DNA from: Clostridiales bacterium Firm_16
GTDB taxonomy: Bacteria > Bacillota > Clostridia > Saccharofermentanales > Saccharofermentanaceae
Length of the DNA: 64,000 nt
Assembly: GCA_001604185.1 (NCBI GenBank)
Contig: LVAV01000013.1
Span: 62,001-126,000 of the forward strand
Reading direction: 5' to 3'
Made by a program: the position numbers and the translations under genes. Shown here in pieces: positions 9,448-17,394 of the stretch. The notes beneath the pieces were generated by a model that ran no database searches, had not been told where the DNA came from, and was given only the letters and a program-made list of their open reading frames with translations. The first letter of the stretch is position 1; the number at the start of each line of letters is the position of its first letter.

Positions 9448-11844
9448 TTACTCAACATTCTTCAGGGCGTCTGCCAGAGGGATCTTCTTGATCCGTCTCA
9501 TGTCGAAGAAGGCAACGATGGCGTAGGAAACAAGAAGGATCACGATCATCTTTACTATGCCGGTTGCACTGATATAACTGCTGAACCAGCCGTTCATGGT
9601 GTACATGATGATCGAAAAGGTCATCTTCAGACCGACGATCGACAGGAACGCCGACCCGATTGCAAAAACGACTACGACAATGCTCGTCAACAGTACATAA
9701 AGGCTGTTGATCTCACGATTCTCATAACCCAGGACTTTGATCATGGAGATCGAGATGGCATTCTTCTCGATGATCAACTTCGTCAGAAGATAGATGATCA
9801 GCACGGCGAGAACCACACATCCGCCGGAGACATAATCCATCATGCCGCCCATGGAACGGTCGAACTGATTGGCTGTCGCCACGATCTCTTCCAGAGTGAT
9901 GGTTGTATAGATCTTGTCGATATCGATGTCCGTGATCGGGTTGGAGGACATGTACCCCGTGAAGTAATCTTTCTCGAACCCGAAGAGTGCATTGAAATTC
10001 TCAATAGGCATGAACACCGCGATCCCACCCTGATAGTCATATATGCTCTTCACGGTCAGGTCGTATGTCTCATCCGAATACTTCTGGCTGAGCGTGATCG
10101 TATCGCCTTTCCGGATCCTGAATTTCTCGGCATATGAGGCGGATACGAGCACTTCGTTTCCGGAAAGCCCCTCCGTCCCGGTCACATAGCGGCTGCCGTC
10201 GATGATGCCGTATACCGCTACACCTTCACCGACATGTACACCGGAGATCGTCTCCAGAGCATTCATGGCATACCGCTCTGCACTTTCTTCGGAAGTAGTG
10301 ATCTCCGCGCCCGTTTCGTCCTTGGTCTCTTTCAGGATGTACTGATACTTGCTGATCAGATTATCCTTCATCTCCGATTTGTAGTGGTCGATGGTCTCCG
10401 GAAGACCGATGGAGAAAGCCAGAAGCAGCATTACGAAAGCAATTCCGAAGAATAGAACGATGTATCCGCCGATATTCTGGAAGAATATACGCATCCGGAA
10501 TCGGTTCATGAAACCGGTCCTCGGCAGACGCATGGCCTTCTTGCGCTTCGATGTGCTCAGGTCCCGACGCAGGAATTTCAGCGGAGACAGGCGGAGCTTT
10601 CTGAAGATGATGATGAAGTTGATGATCGTCATCACCACGAGCGGGATCACCGTTGTGATGATAAAAGCCTTCGCATTCCAGAATGTCTGATACTTGATCA
10701 TGCAGTAATTGTCGTAGTACATCTTTACGACTACGTCTTTGAATACCGTATATCCCAGAACGTTTCCAAGTATCGCCGCCACGATCGTGATCAGGATCGG
10801 CGTCAACATGTAATGACGGAGCAGTTCTCTTCTCGTATAGCCGGTAGATCGGAGTGTACCGATCACCGCGGCTTCATTTACGATGGTGTTACTGGTCGTA
10901 ATGGCGAAGACGAAGGCTAGGATCCCGATGAAGATGTAGACCATAACACCCATGATGTTCGTATCTTTCTTCATGTCATCCGGTGCAAAGTGGATTGCCT
11001 GGTTAGCGTACTCCGGAACAAAATCCATCAGCTCGTTCATATCTCTGAGATAGGAAGCCAGAGTCATCATGGCCGTCGGATCCTTCTCCAACGCCTGGGC
11101 AGTGGAAAGATCAGAGGTGTATCCCCCGGTGGCGGCAAGGACCGCAATCTTCTGCATCGCTTCATCCGCCAGTGCTTTCTGTTCTTTGTCGTTTGCCAGT
11201 GCCTGATCATAAAGGAAGGCGTATTCGAACTTGCGGCTTCCTTTGAGTGTGTCCCACCCTTCCTGTGTCATGAACCCGATATCGAAAGTGATCGAGTTGA
11301 ATACCAGATCCGAATTATTCTGGAACAGGCTGGTATAGTCCGGCGCGGCAATGGTACCGACTACTTTGAGGTTTACACCATCGACCCCGATGGTATCTCC
11401 GATGGCGATTTTGCGGATCTCAGCGTGGAGACGGTCGATCACGATCTCATCCTTGTTCTCCGGGAGCCTTCCATCCATGACACAAAGCCGATTGACCTGT
11501 GTCCGGACCGGGAAAACACGTACGATATCCGTATCACCGACTTTCTTAGACTCCTCTGTTACCTGCTCGACTTCTTTGTAGTACTGTTTATAGGTGGTGA
11601 TGTTGTTTTCTTCTTCAATCTTCTTTAGAAGTTCTTCTGATCCTTCGGTCTTCAGGATAAAGTGTCCGTCTTCGAGATTATATTGTTCAGATGCGATGTC
11701 GATGGACTTCAGCATACTCTTGTTGCCGACCTGCATGCCGGATGCCAGAGCGATCATGAATGCCATCAGCAGTATCAGTACCAAGTTCTTCTTCCATTCC
11801 CGGCGGATCTCACGCAAGAATCTTCTGTTCATTGGATCTCTCAT
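9448..11844 (-). CDS. ABC transporter permease, FtsX/MacB type
   Basis: A 798-residue permease with an N-terminal TM helix (about 15-35), an extracytoplasmic domain, and an FtsX core with three helices near 300-420 ('NEAAVIGTLRSTGYTRRELLRHYM'). A basic cytoplasmic loop, a fourth TM segment (about 465-485), a second extracytoplasmic domain and three C-terminal helices follow, so the protein has two FtsX repeats. It partners the ATPase encoded 21 bases upstream. The start at 11844 is preceded by GGGGAGGA. Export of a peptide, lipid or antibiotic is typical of the family; the substrate here is unknown. Confidence 0.9.
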   Translation of the reverse strand: MRDPMNRRFLREIRREWKKNLVLILLMAFMIALASGMQVGNKSMLKSIDIASEQYNLEDGHFILKTEGSEELLKKIEEENNITTYKQYYKEVEQVTEESKKVGDTDIVRVFPVRTQVNRLCVMDGRLPENKDEIVIDRLHAEIRKIAIGDTIGVDGVNLKVVGTIAAPDYTSLFQNNSDLVFNSITFDIGFMTQEGWDTLKGSRKFEYAFLYDQALANDKEQKALADEAMQKIAVLAATGGYTSDLSTAQALEKDPTAMMTLASYLRDMNELMDFVPEYANQAIHFAPDDMKKDTNIMGVMVYIFIGILAFVFAITTSNTIVNEAAVIGTLRSTGYTRRELLRHYMLTPILITIVAAILGNVLGYTVFKDVVVKMYYDNYCMIKYQTFWNAKAFIITTVIPLVVMTIINFIIIFRKLRLSPLKFLRRDLSTSKRKKAMRLPRTGFMNRFRMRIFFQNIGGYIVLFFGIAFVMLLLAFSIGLPETIDHYKSEMKDNLISKYQYILKETKDETGAEITTSEESAERYAMNALETISGVHVGEGVAVYGIIDGSRYVTGTEGLSGNEVLVSASYAEKFRIRKGDTITLSQKYSDETYDLTVKSIYDYQGGIAVFMPIENFNALFGFEKDYFTGYMSSNPITDIDIDKIYTTITLEEIVATANQFDRSMGGMMDYVSGGCVVLAVLIIYLLTKLIIEKNAISISMIKVLGYENREINSLYVLLTSIVVVVFAIGSAFLSIVGLKMTFSIIMYTMNGWFSSYISATGIVKMIVILLVSYAIVAFFDMRRIKKIPLADALKNVE

Positions 11845-11865
11845 GTTTCTATCCTCCCCGGAAGC

Positions 11866-12576
11866 TTACCACTCAAGCTCCATCGCGCTCAGTTTGTGTT
11901 CATTGATGATGTTCTTTCTCACTTTCCCGTCACGAAGCTTGATGGTATGGTCCGCCATTTCAGAGATGGCTGCGTTATGGGTAACCATGATGACGGTGTT
12001 TCCATACTTCTGGTTTACGTCTTCAATAAGCTTGAGGATCTCCTTGGACGTGTTATAGTCCAGGGCTCCGGTGGGCTCGTCACAGAGAAGGATGTCCGGA
12101 TTCTTCACGATGGCACGGCCGATGGACGTTCTCTGTTGCTGACCACCCGAAAGCTGGTTCGGAAGTTTGTACCTGTGATCCCAGAGTCCCAGTGTATTCA
12201 GAAGTTCATCGATATCCAGCGGTGCATCCGAAAGATAAGCGCCGACTTCGATATTCTCTTTTACATTAAGATTCGGGATCAGGTTATAAAGTTGGAAAAC
12301 ATAGCCCAGATGCTTTCTTCTGTATCGGGTCAGCGCCTTCTCATTCATGTCACGAAGCTTGTCACCTGCAATGGAGATAAATCCTTCATCCGCCTGGTCG
12401 ATTCCGCCGATAATGTTCAGAAGAGTAGATTTGCCTGAACCCGATGGTCCAAGCAATACACAGAATTCGCCTTTGGCCACTGTGAAATCCATTCCTCTCA
12501 GGACTTCCTGTCTGCTGTCTCCTGTGCCGAAGGCCTTAAGTACATTACTTACTGTCAGAAATTCTTGTTTGGTCAT
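11866..12576 (-). CDS. ABC transporter ATP-binding protein (MacB/LolD type)
   Basis: A 236-residue ATPase with Walker A GPSGSGKST, Q-loop VFQLYNL, signature LSGGQQQR, Walker [11 protein letters not shown] and His-switch 'VMVTHNA'. A GAGGAT ribosome site precedes ATG 12576. It is the first gene of an operon with the FtsX-type permease. The promoter at 12652-12680 carries an 18-base inverted repeat immediately downstream, suggesting repressor control, as is common for antimicrobial-peptide or drug efflux pairs. Confidence 0.92.
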   Translation of the reverse strand: MTKQEFLTVSNVLKAFGTGDSRQEVLRGMDFTVAKGEFCVLLGPSGSGKSTLLNIIGGIDQADEGFISIAGDKLRDMNEKALTRYRRKHLGYVFQLYNLIPNLNVKENIEVGAYLSDAPLDIDELLNTLGLWDHRYKLPNQLSGGQQQRTSIGRAIVKNPDILLCDEPTGALDYNTSKEILKLIEDVNQKYGNTVIMVTHNAAISEMADHTIKLRDGKVRKNIINEHKLSAMELEW

Positions 12577-12630
12577 AGTATCATCCTCACTTTATGTGTC
12601 ACTCGGGAATACCCGGTTTAAATATGAATG

Positions 12631-12648
12631 TATGAACGTCTGTTCATA
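12631..12648. promoter_or_regulatory. inverted-repeat operator (TATGAAC-GTCT-GTTCATA)
   Basis: Perfect 7-base arms around a 4-base centre lie directly downstream of the -10 box of the second ABC operon. Size and position fit a TetR- or similar dimeric-repressor operator. No adjacent repressor gene exists; the TetR gene at 26.7 kb is a distant candidate only. Confidence 0.5.
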
Positions 12649-12651
12649 TGT

Positions 12652-12680
12652 ATTATAGTTGGTATTTCCTTGTCTGGCAA
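12652..12680 (-). promoter_or_regulatory. sigma-A-type promoter of the second ABC operon
   Basis: TTGCCA (12675-12680), 17-base spacer, TATAAT (12652-12657) on the minus strand. Confidence 0.7.
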
Positions 12681-12724
12681 TAACAACTGTGTTAGACAAG
12701 ACTAACAACTCTCATAAAAAACTT

Positions 12725-12811
12725 CTACAACACTTTTGGGGATTTTTTCCAATTACACCATCGGGCATCCGGATTTCTTTCGATCTTTCCGGAAAAAGCA
12801 ATACGGAACAT
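12725..12811 (-). CDS. 28-codon ORF behind a riboswitch-like leader
   Basis: A minus-strand ATG at 12811 follows an excellent ribosome site (AAGGAGGTG, 12817-12826) located just after the terminator of the upstream structured leader. The frame reads MFRIAFSGKIERNPDARWCN and stops eight codons later. It resembles no protein I know and has no membrane segment. It could be a real small protein, a regulatory leader peptide, or the stump left when the gene once controlled by the leader was lost. It ends 45 bases before the -35 box of the ABC promoter. Confidence 0.35.
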   Translation of the reverse strand: MFRIAFSGKIERNPDARWCNWKKSPKVL

Positions 12812-12836
12812 CTCGCCACCTCCTTAGTCAGGCAAC

Positions 12837-12882
12837 AAAAAACGAGGTCTTTTGCTGCAGTCAAAATGCAGTAAAAGTCTCG
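12837..12882 (-). terminator. intrinsic terminator in the structured leader
   Basis: On the minus strand CGAG/CTCG, CTTTT/AAAAG and CTGCA/TGCAG stack into one long hairpin (12843-12882) followed by six T (12837-12842). Its 5' arm includes the GCGAGACTTTTAC stretch that can alternatively close the upstream aptamer-like fold, as expected for a transcriptional riboswitch. The SD of the 28-codon ORF lies just beyond. Confidence 0.75.
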
Positions 12883-13039
12883 CTTCTCCCAACATATCCC
12901 GGGGAACCGACCGGATCTCTTCGGTCATCCGTATTCACGTATATTCCCGAGTTGACGAAATATGTCACATGCACCGGCGATCCGAATTCCGTAGTATCCA
13001 CGGTCCTGAGGCCCGAGCATGCAAGCTACTCCCGATTAC
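12871..13039 (-). ncRNA. candidate riboswitch, yybP-ykoY (Mn2+)-like
   Basis: About 170 nt of structured minus-strand leader. The 5' end reads GTAATCGGGAGTAGC and the 3' end GCGAGACTTTTAC. These can pair as an interrupted P1 and carry the AGUAGC / GCGAGAC-type conserved pair I associate with yybP-ykoY manganese riboswitches; a GTCAAC element and several internal hairpins lie between. The 3' P1 strand is also the 5' arm of the terminator, so ligand binding would favour read-through. The family usually controls Mn exporters (MntP, P-type ATPases, TerC); none follows here. Assignment is by motif memory and must be tested with a covariance model. Confidence 0.45.
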
Positions 13040-13045
13040 GTTCTC

Positions 13046-13075
13046 AGTGTAAACGATGGATCAGCTGTCTGACAA
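13046..13075 (-). promoter_or_regulatory. promoter of the structured leader RNA
   Basis: TTGTCA (13070-13075), 18-base spacer, TACACT (13046-13051) on the minus strand, placing transcription start near 13038, right at the 5' edge of the aptamer-like fold. Confidence 0.5.
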
Positions 13076-13176
13076 CCCCGAATCACAAACAAACTGAACA
13101 AAAAATCCGCGGAAACCTTGTCAGAAAACCGCCAGAAAACCCCCACTATTTCTGCTGTACGGCCACGCAAAATGCC

Positions 13177-13206
13177 TTGTTTTACGCTTGTCTGAGGTGA
13201 TACAAT
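13177..13206 (+). promoter_or_regulatory. extended -10 promoter of buk-pta
   Basis: TACAAT (13201-13206) is preceded by TGA, giving an extended -10. TTGTTT (13177-13182) is a weak -35 at 18 bases. Confidence 0.5.
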
Positions 13207-13262
13207 AGGCTCTGTGTTAATGAAAAAGTAATGGTATAAACCATAGAAAAAGAGGAACCAAT

Positions 13263-14387
13263 ATGAGTACCACTGAGAAAAAATACAAACTGCTGATCAT
13301 CAATCCGGGCTCCACATCCACGAAAGTAAGCCTTTTCGAAGATGAAACTTCGCTCTTCGAGAAGAGCCTGTTCCACGATGCGGACATCCTTCTTTCCTTC
13401 CCTCACGTCAACGACCAGATGCCGTTCCGTTATGAGGTGATCCTGAATATGCTCAAGGATGAAGGCTATGCTCCGGAAGACATCGACGTATTCGTCGGCC
13501 GTGGCGGATCGGCCTGCACGCAGCCCGGTGGTATCACGAAGATCGACCAGAAGCTGTACGACGATACAGTTGCGGCCGTCGGCGGAAGTGAGCATCCGGC
13601 CAAGCTGGGTGTTATGCTGGCCTGGAAGTTCGCCCAGGAATTCAATAAGCCTGCCTTCACTCTTAACCCGACTAACGTGGACGAGTATTGTGACTATGCC
13701 CGTCTGACCGGTATCCGCGGCATCTACCGTGTATCCCATTCCCACGTTCTGAATCAGAAAGCTGTTGCTGAGTATCACGCGGAAAAAGTACTCGGCAAGA
13801 AATATGAAGACTGCAACTTCGTTGTAGCCCACATCGATGGCGGTATCACCGTCAGCGCCCACGATCACGGTAAGATGGTGGACGGAAATATGGGTGCCGA
13901 TGGCGAAGGTGCTTTCACTCCGACCCGTATCGGCAGTGTGCCGGTACTGGCTCTTCTCGACTACATTGAAGAGCACTCGGTTGCCGACGTTCGTCTCCGT
14001 TGCTCCCGTGCCGGTGGTTTCGTTGATCTCTTCGGCACCGCCAATGCCGATACCATCCACGAGATGCTGGAAAAGGGCGACAAGAAAGCCGACCTCGTAT
14101 GGAACACCATGCTTTACCAGATCTGTAAGATGATCGGTGAGATGAGCTGCGTACTCTGCGGTAAGGTAGACGGCATCCTGCTGACCGGCGGACTTCTCCG
14201 TTTTGCCGATGTCAAGGAGACCATCGAGAAGCGCTGCGGATGGATCGCTCCGATCACCCAGTATCCGGGCGAGATGGAGCAGGAGGCTCTGGCTCTTCCG
14301 GCTCTGAAGGTCATGCAGGGCAAGCTCACCGCCCGTACCTACTCCGGCAAGGATGTATGGCAGGGCTTCGAGGGTGTCGAGTTCTGA
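13263..14387 (+). CDS. buk: butyrate kinase
   Basis: A 374-residue acid kinase of the ASKHA fold that converts butyryl phosphate and ADP to butyrate and ATP; related branched-chain acids are possible. Phosphate-binding motifs are NPGSTSTKVS (residues about 15-24) and 'AHIDGGITVSAHDHG', with the C-terminal 'VDGILLTGGL' adenosine loop; the length fits butyrate kinase. AGAGGAA precedes the ATG. It is followed 36 bases later by a gene reading as phosphate acetyltransferase rather than phosphate butyryltransferase. The pair could therefore run acetyl- or propionyl-level substrate phosphorylation as well as butyrate. Confidence 0.9.
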   Translation: MSTTEKKYKLLIINPGSTSTKVSLFEDETSLFEKSLFHDADILLSFPHVNDQMPFRYEVILNMLKDEGYAPEDIDVFVGRGGSACTQPGGITKIDQKLYDDTVAAVGGSEHPAKLGVMLAWKFAQEFNKPAFTLNPTNVDEYCDYARLTGIRGIYRVSHSHVLNQKAVAEYHAEKVLGKKYEDCNFVVAHIDGGITVSAHDHGKMVDGNMGADGEGAFTPTRIGSVPVLALLDYIEEHSVADVRLRCSRAGGFVDLFGTANADTIHEMLEKGDKKADLVWNTMLYQICKMIGEMSCVLCGKVDGILLTGGLLRFADVKETIEKRCGWIAPITQYPGEMEQEALALPALKVMQGKLTARTYSGKDVWQGFEGVEF

Positions 14388-14423
14388 TATAGATAACTAA
14401 AACATGAAAGTGAGGATATTCTT

Positions 14424-15416
14424 ATGAGTTTGATTGAAAAGATCCGTGCCAAGGCACAGGCCAACACCAAGACCATCGTACTTCCGGAAGGCGACGAGCC
14501 GCGTACCGTCAAGGCGGCGGAACTGATCCGCAAGGATAACCTTGCCCGCCCGGTACTCATCGGTGACCCGGCCAAAGTAGCCCAGGTCGCAGCCGAGCAG
14601 GGTGCAGATATCGAAGGGATCGAGATCATCGATCCTTGTAACAGTGTGAAATACGACAGCTACGTACAAGCGCTTTTCGAACTGAGAAAGGCCAAGGGCG
14701 TAACGGAGGAAGATGCTAAGAAGCTGGTTTCGGATCCGATGTATTTCGGCATCATGATGGTCAAGCTCGGAGATGCTGACGGTCTGGTATCCGGTGCAGT
14801 ACATACCACCGGTGACATGCTCCGTCCGGCACTGCAGATCATCAAGGCGAAGCCGGGTATGTCCATCGTATCCAGCAGCTTCCTGATGGAGTGCCCGAAT
14901 AAAGAGTTAGGTGAAGACGGACTTCTGGTCTATGCCGACTGTGTCGTGAATCCTTGCCCGAATGCCCAGGAACTGGCACAGATCGCGGTTTCTGCCGCGG
15001 AGACAGCCAAAGTCCTCTGCGGGATCGAAGAGCCGAGAGTAGCTCTCCTTTCCTTCTCAACTAAGGGCAGCGCCAAGCACGATCTGGTCACCAAAGTCCA
15101 GGAAGCAACCGCTCTGGCTCATGAACTGGCTCCGGATCTGCTGCTGGATGGTGAGATGCAGTTCGATGCCGCTCTGGTTCCGGAGATCGGCGCATCCAAG
15201 GCTCCGGGCAGCAAAGTGGCCGGCCGTGCCAACGTCCTGATCTTCCCGGATCTGCAGGCAGGTAATATCGGCTATAAGATCACCCAGCGTATCGGTGGTG
15301 CAGATTGCTTTGCTGTACTTCAGGGTCTGGCTAAGCCGTGCAACGACCTGTCCCGTGGCTGCTCCGTTGAGGATATCGTCAACACCGTCGCCATGACTGC
15401 CGTACAGGCACAGTGA
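14424..15416 (+). CDS. pta: phosphate acetyltransferase
   Basis: A 330-residue cytosolic enzyme exchanging CoA for phosphate on acetyl-CoA. Family signatures include 'KTIVLPEGDEPRTVKAAELI', 'DADGLVSGAVHTTGDMLRPAL', 'FADCVVNP'-type wording (here YADCVVNP) and the C-terminal 'GRANVLIFPDLQAGNIGYK'. Length matches the short Pta class of Firmicutes (about 325-335). A GTGAGGAT ribosome site lies upstream. It is the second gene of the buk operon. Phosphate butyryltransferases are shorter and lack several of these blocks, so pta is preferred, but substrate range needs assay. Confidence 0.88.
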   Translation: MSLIEKIRAKAQANTKTIVLPEGDEPRTVKAAELIRKDNLARPVLIGDPAKVAQVAAEQGADIEGIEIIDPCNSVKYDSYVQALFELRKAKGVTEEDAKKLVSDPMYFGIMMVKLGDADGLVSGAVHTTGDMLRPALQIIKAKPGMSIVSSSFLMECPNKELGEDGLLVYADCVVNPCPNAQELAQIAVSAAETAKVLCGIEEPRVALLSFSTKGSAKHDLVTKVQEATALAHELAPDLLLDGEMQFDAALVPEIGASKAPGSKVAGRANVLIFPDLQAGNIGYKITQRIGGADCFAVLQGLAKPCNDLSRGCSVEDIVNTVAMTAVQAQ

Positions 15417-15510
15417 TTTTCCTACCCCCTGCTGCTTATTCTGCAGAATCAGGTATAATCAGATTAAAGATTGAAAGCAATAACAGAAGCTTCACTGAAG
15501 GAGGTACGTT

Positions 15511-15993
15511 ATGGCCAAGTTTTTAGTCTGTTCTGATATCCATGGATCGGAAGACCGGCTGGAATTCGCTTTCTACAGAAAGAAAGATATCCGGACCGTC
15601 ATCGTATGTGGCGATCTGGAATTTGAAACTTACGATATTGAAGAGATCATCCGCAGAAATACCTCTCGTTCCATCGACATCCGCATGGTGAGAGGTAACT
15701 GCGATGCTTTCTTTTCTTCTTCGGCTTCTGTGCCGGATTTTATTTCCTTCGACCTGACACCGACACACCGTGTCTTCGTGACCCACGGTCATCTGTTCCG
15801 CGCCAGCTACCAGCTTATGGCGGAAGCGGCCAGACAGAACAACTGTGATACCGTGATCTTCGGTCACACTCACCGTCAGGTGGATACCATCGAATATGGT
15901 GTACGGTTCCTCAACCCCGGTGCCATCAAGGGCGGAAATTATATGCTCATCGAGACCCGCGAAGATGGTGAGTTCGATGTGACCTTCCGATAG
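15511..15993 (+). CDS. YfcE/MJ0936-type metallophosphodiesterase
   Basis: This 160-residue calcineurin-fold phosphoesterase has the full metal-ligand series: SDIHG (8-12), CGDLE, GNCD, THGH and GHTH. Relatives hydrolyse artificial phosphodiesters with Mn2+, and the physiological substrate is unsettled. The ribosome site AAGGAGGT is excellent. A TATAAT at 15454-15459 suggests its own promoter. The gene converges on the radical SAM gene at 16024 with a 30-base gap and no clear terminator. Confidence 0.88.
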   Translation: MAKFLVCSDIHGSEDRLEFAFYRKKDIRTVIVCGDLEFETYDIEEIIRRNTSRSIDIRMVRGNCDAFFSSSASVPDFISFDLTPTHRVFVTHGHLFRASYQLMAEAARQNNCDTVIFGHTHRQVDTIEYGVRFLNPGAIKGGNYMLIETREDGEFDVTFR

Positions 15994-16023
15994 AAGATCC
16001 CGTTTTCCTTCCTTTTTACCGTG

Positions 16024-17394
16024 TCAGTCCCGACCGGACTTTCTGTCCCGCAGCTGGCATGTCTGGTCCATCCTGGCGGATACGTCACGGATCTTCTTGC
16101 AGCGCTCGCTTTCCCAGATCTGCTTCCACTTATCCTGCAGGATGTTGCCCAATACATCTTCCGAAAGCCAGCTCTGACAGGGCACCACATTTCCGGACGG
16201 CGTGATAGCCATGTTACTTAAGCAGGCACCGCAGGACGGAACATCCAGTCCCATTTCCCGCAGTTTCTCTTCTGAGATCCAGCCCGGAGAGGTAAAGTTG
16301 ATCTCCATCTTATTGGCATATACGAACTCTGTGGCATCCTTAAGCAACTGGTACAGTTCTTCTGCCGAGAGGATCGTACTCTGAGAAGGCGCTTCCTTCG
16401 CATTACCCGTCTGGATCAGACCGGAACAGGTAACATAGCGGACACCCAGATCCTTCAGGAAGGCAAGAGTCTTTCTGTAGTCCCGGTTGAGGGTGCACAG
16501 CGGCGTGTTGATGCTGAGATTCAATCCCGCAGCCAGGGCATTACGGATCCCGTCCACGGTTTTCTCATAGTTCGGCGCGCCCACCAGTTCGTTATGGATA
16601 GCCGGGTCGTCTGAATAGAACGTGACCTGCACGCTGTCCAGGTCAGCGTCTTTCAAAGCCTTACAGTATTCCGGTGTCAGTCTGGCACCGTTGGTATTCA
16701 GTCTTGTCACGAACCATCTGGCATTTCGGATCAGTTCAGGCAGGTCATCCCGCATGGTCGGTTCGCCACCGGTGAACGTCACCTGGGAGATCTTCTCCTT
16801 GCGGAGGATCGACAGGACCTTCAGCCAGTCTTCCGTGGACAACTCTGCTTCCTCGGCATGTTCCTGTTCGGCCGCGTAGCAGTGGATGCACTTCTGGTTA
16901 CAGTTCCATCTGCCGTCCTTCTTCATGGCGGAGACCATCAGGTCCATACGATGGGGTGCACTCATGAAAGCAGCATATTCGCCCAGCGTGATGGGTTTTC
17001 TGGAGGACTGGATCTCCCGTCCTTCCACTACATCTTCGAAGATCCCGATCATGCAGTCCAGATCTTCCAGAAGCGTCTTCACGCTCGCACGAGGAAAGAC
17101 CTTCCTGACGTTGTCGATGGTCTTCTCGATGATGCCGTCCAGCTCTTCTTCCGTCATGGGTCCGTCGCCGAACTCATTGACACTCTTGATGTATTCCGAA
17201 AGCAGGATCGCCCAGGATTCGTTGATCGGCAGGATGTCCTGGCCATTTAAGATGACCAGGGAATCCGCCGTACGGAAACGCATATATTTCGGTGGGACCA
17301 GATGGATACGGATCACACCCGGGCCGTCCGGGTTCCAGGTCGTGTGGAGGATCGTGTTCCAGTTTTCCCGTTCATAACGCTTGACTCGACTCAT
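16024..17394 (-). CDS. radical SAM/SPASM peptide-modifying enzyme with RRE-like N-terminus
   Basis: A 456-residue enzyme. CNQKCIHC (Cys165, 169, 172) is the CxxxCxxC [4Fe-4S]/SAM site and 'FTGGEP' the SAM-contact motif near 207-213. The C-terminal segment has five cysteines (around 'CGACLSN', 'VVPC', 'ERCKK', 'QTC'), typical of a SPASM auxiliary-cluster domain. Residues about 25-110 ('FRTADSLVILNGQDILPINES' split by a helical region) resemble a PqqD-like peptide-recognition domain; this is inference. The longer upstream frame is rejected because ATG 17394 overlaps the stop of the Cys-Ala repeat protein gene (ATGA) and has a GAGGAG site. Such enzymes modify ribosomal peptides; the coupled neighbour is the obvious target. 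Confidence 0.88.
   Translation of the reverse strand: MSRVKRYERENWNTILHTTWNPDGPGVIRIHLVPPKYMRFRTADSLVILNGQDILPINESWAILLSEYIKSVNEFGDGPMTEEELDGIIEKTIDNVRKVFPRASVKTLLEDLDCMIGIFEDVVEGREIQSSRKPITLGEYAAFMSAPHRMDLMVSAMKKDGRWNCNQKCIHCYAAEQEHAEEAELSTEDWLKVLSILRKEKISQVTFTGGEPTMRDDLPELIRNARWFVTRLNTNGARLTPEYCKALKDADLDSVQVTFYSDDPAIHNELVGAPNYEKTVDGIRNALAAGLNLSINTPLCTLNRDYRKTLAFLKDLGVRYVTCSGLIQTGNAKEAPSQSTILSAEELYQLLKDATEFVYANKMEINFTSPGWISEEKLREMGLDVPSCGACLSNMAITPSGNVVPCQSWLSEDVLGNILQDKWKQIWESERCKKIRDVSARMDQTCQLRDRKSGRD

Noticed and set aside
12736-13200. 154-codon plus-strand frame upstream of buk
   Set aside because: Overlaps the minus-strand structured leader and terminator, has no SD, and its product looks random (Cys, Arg and Ser rich).
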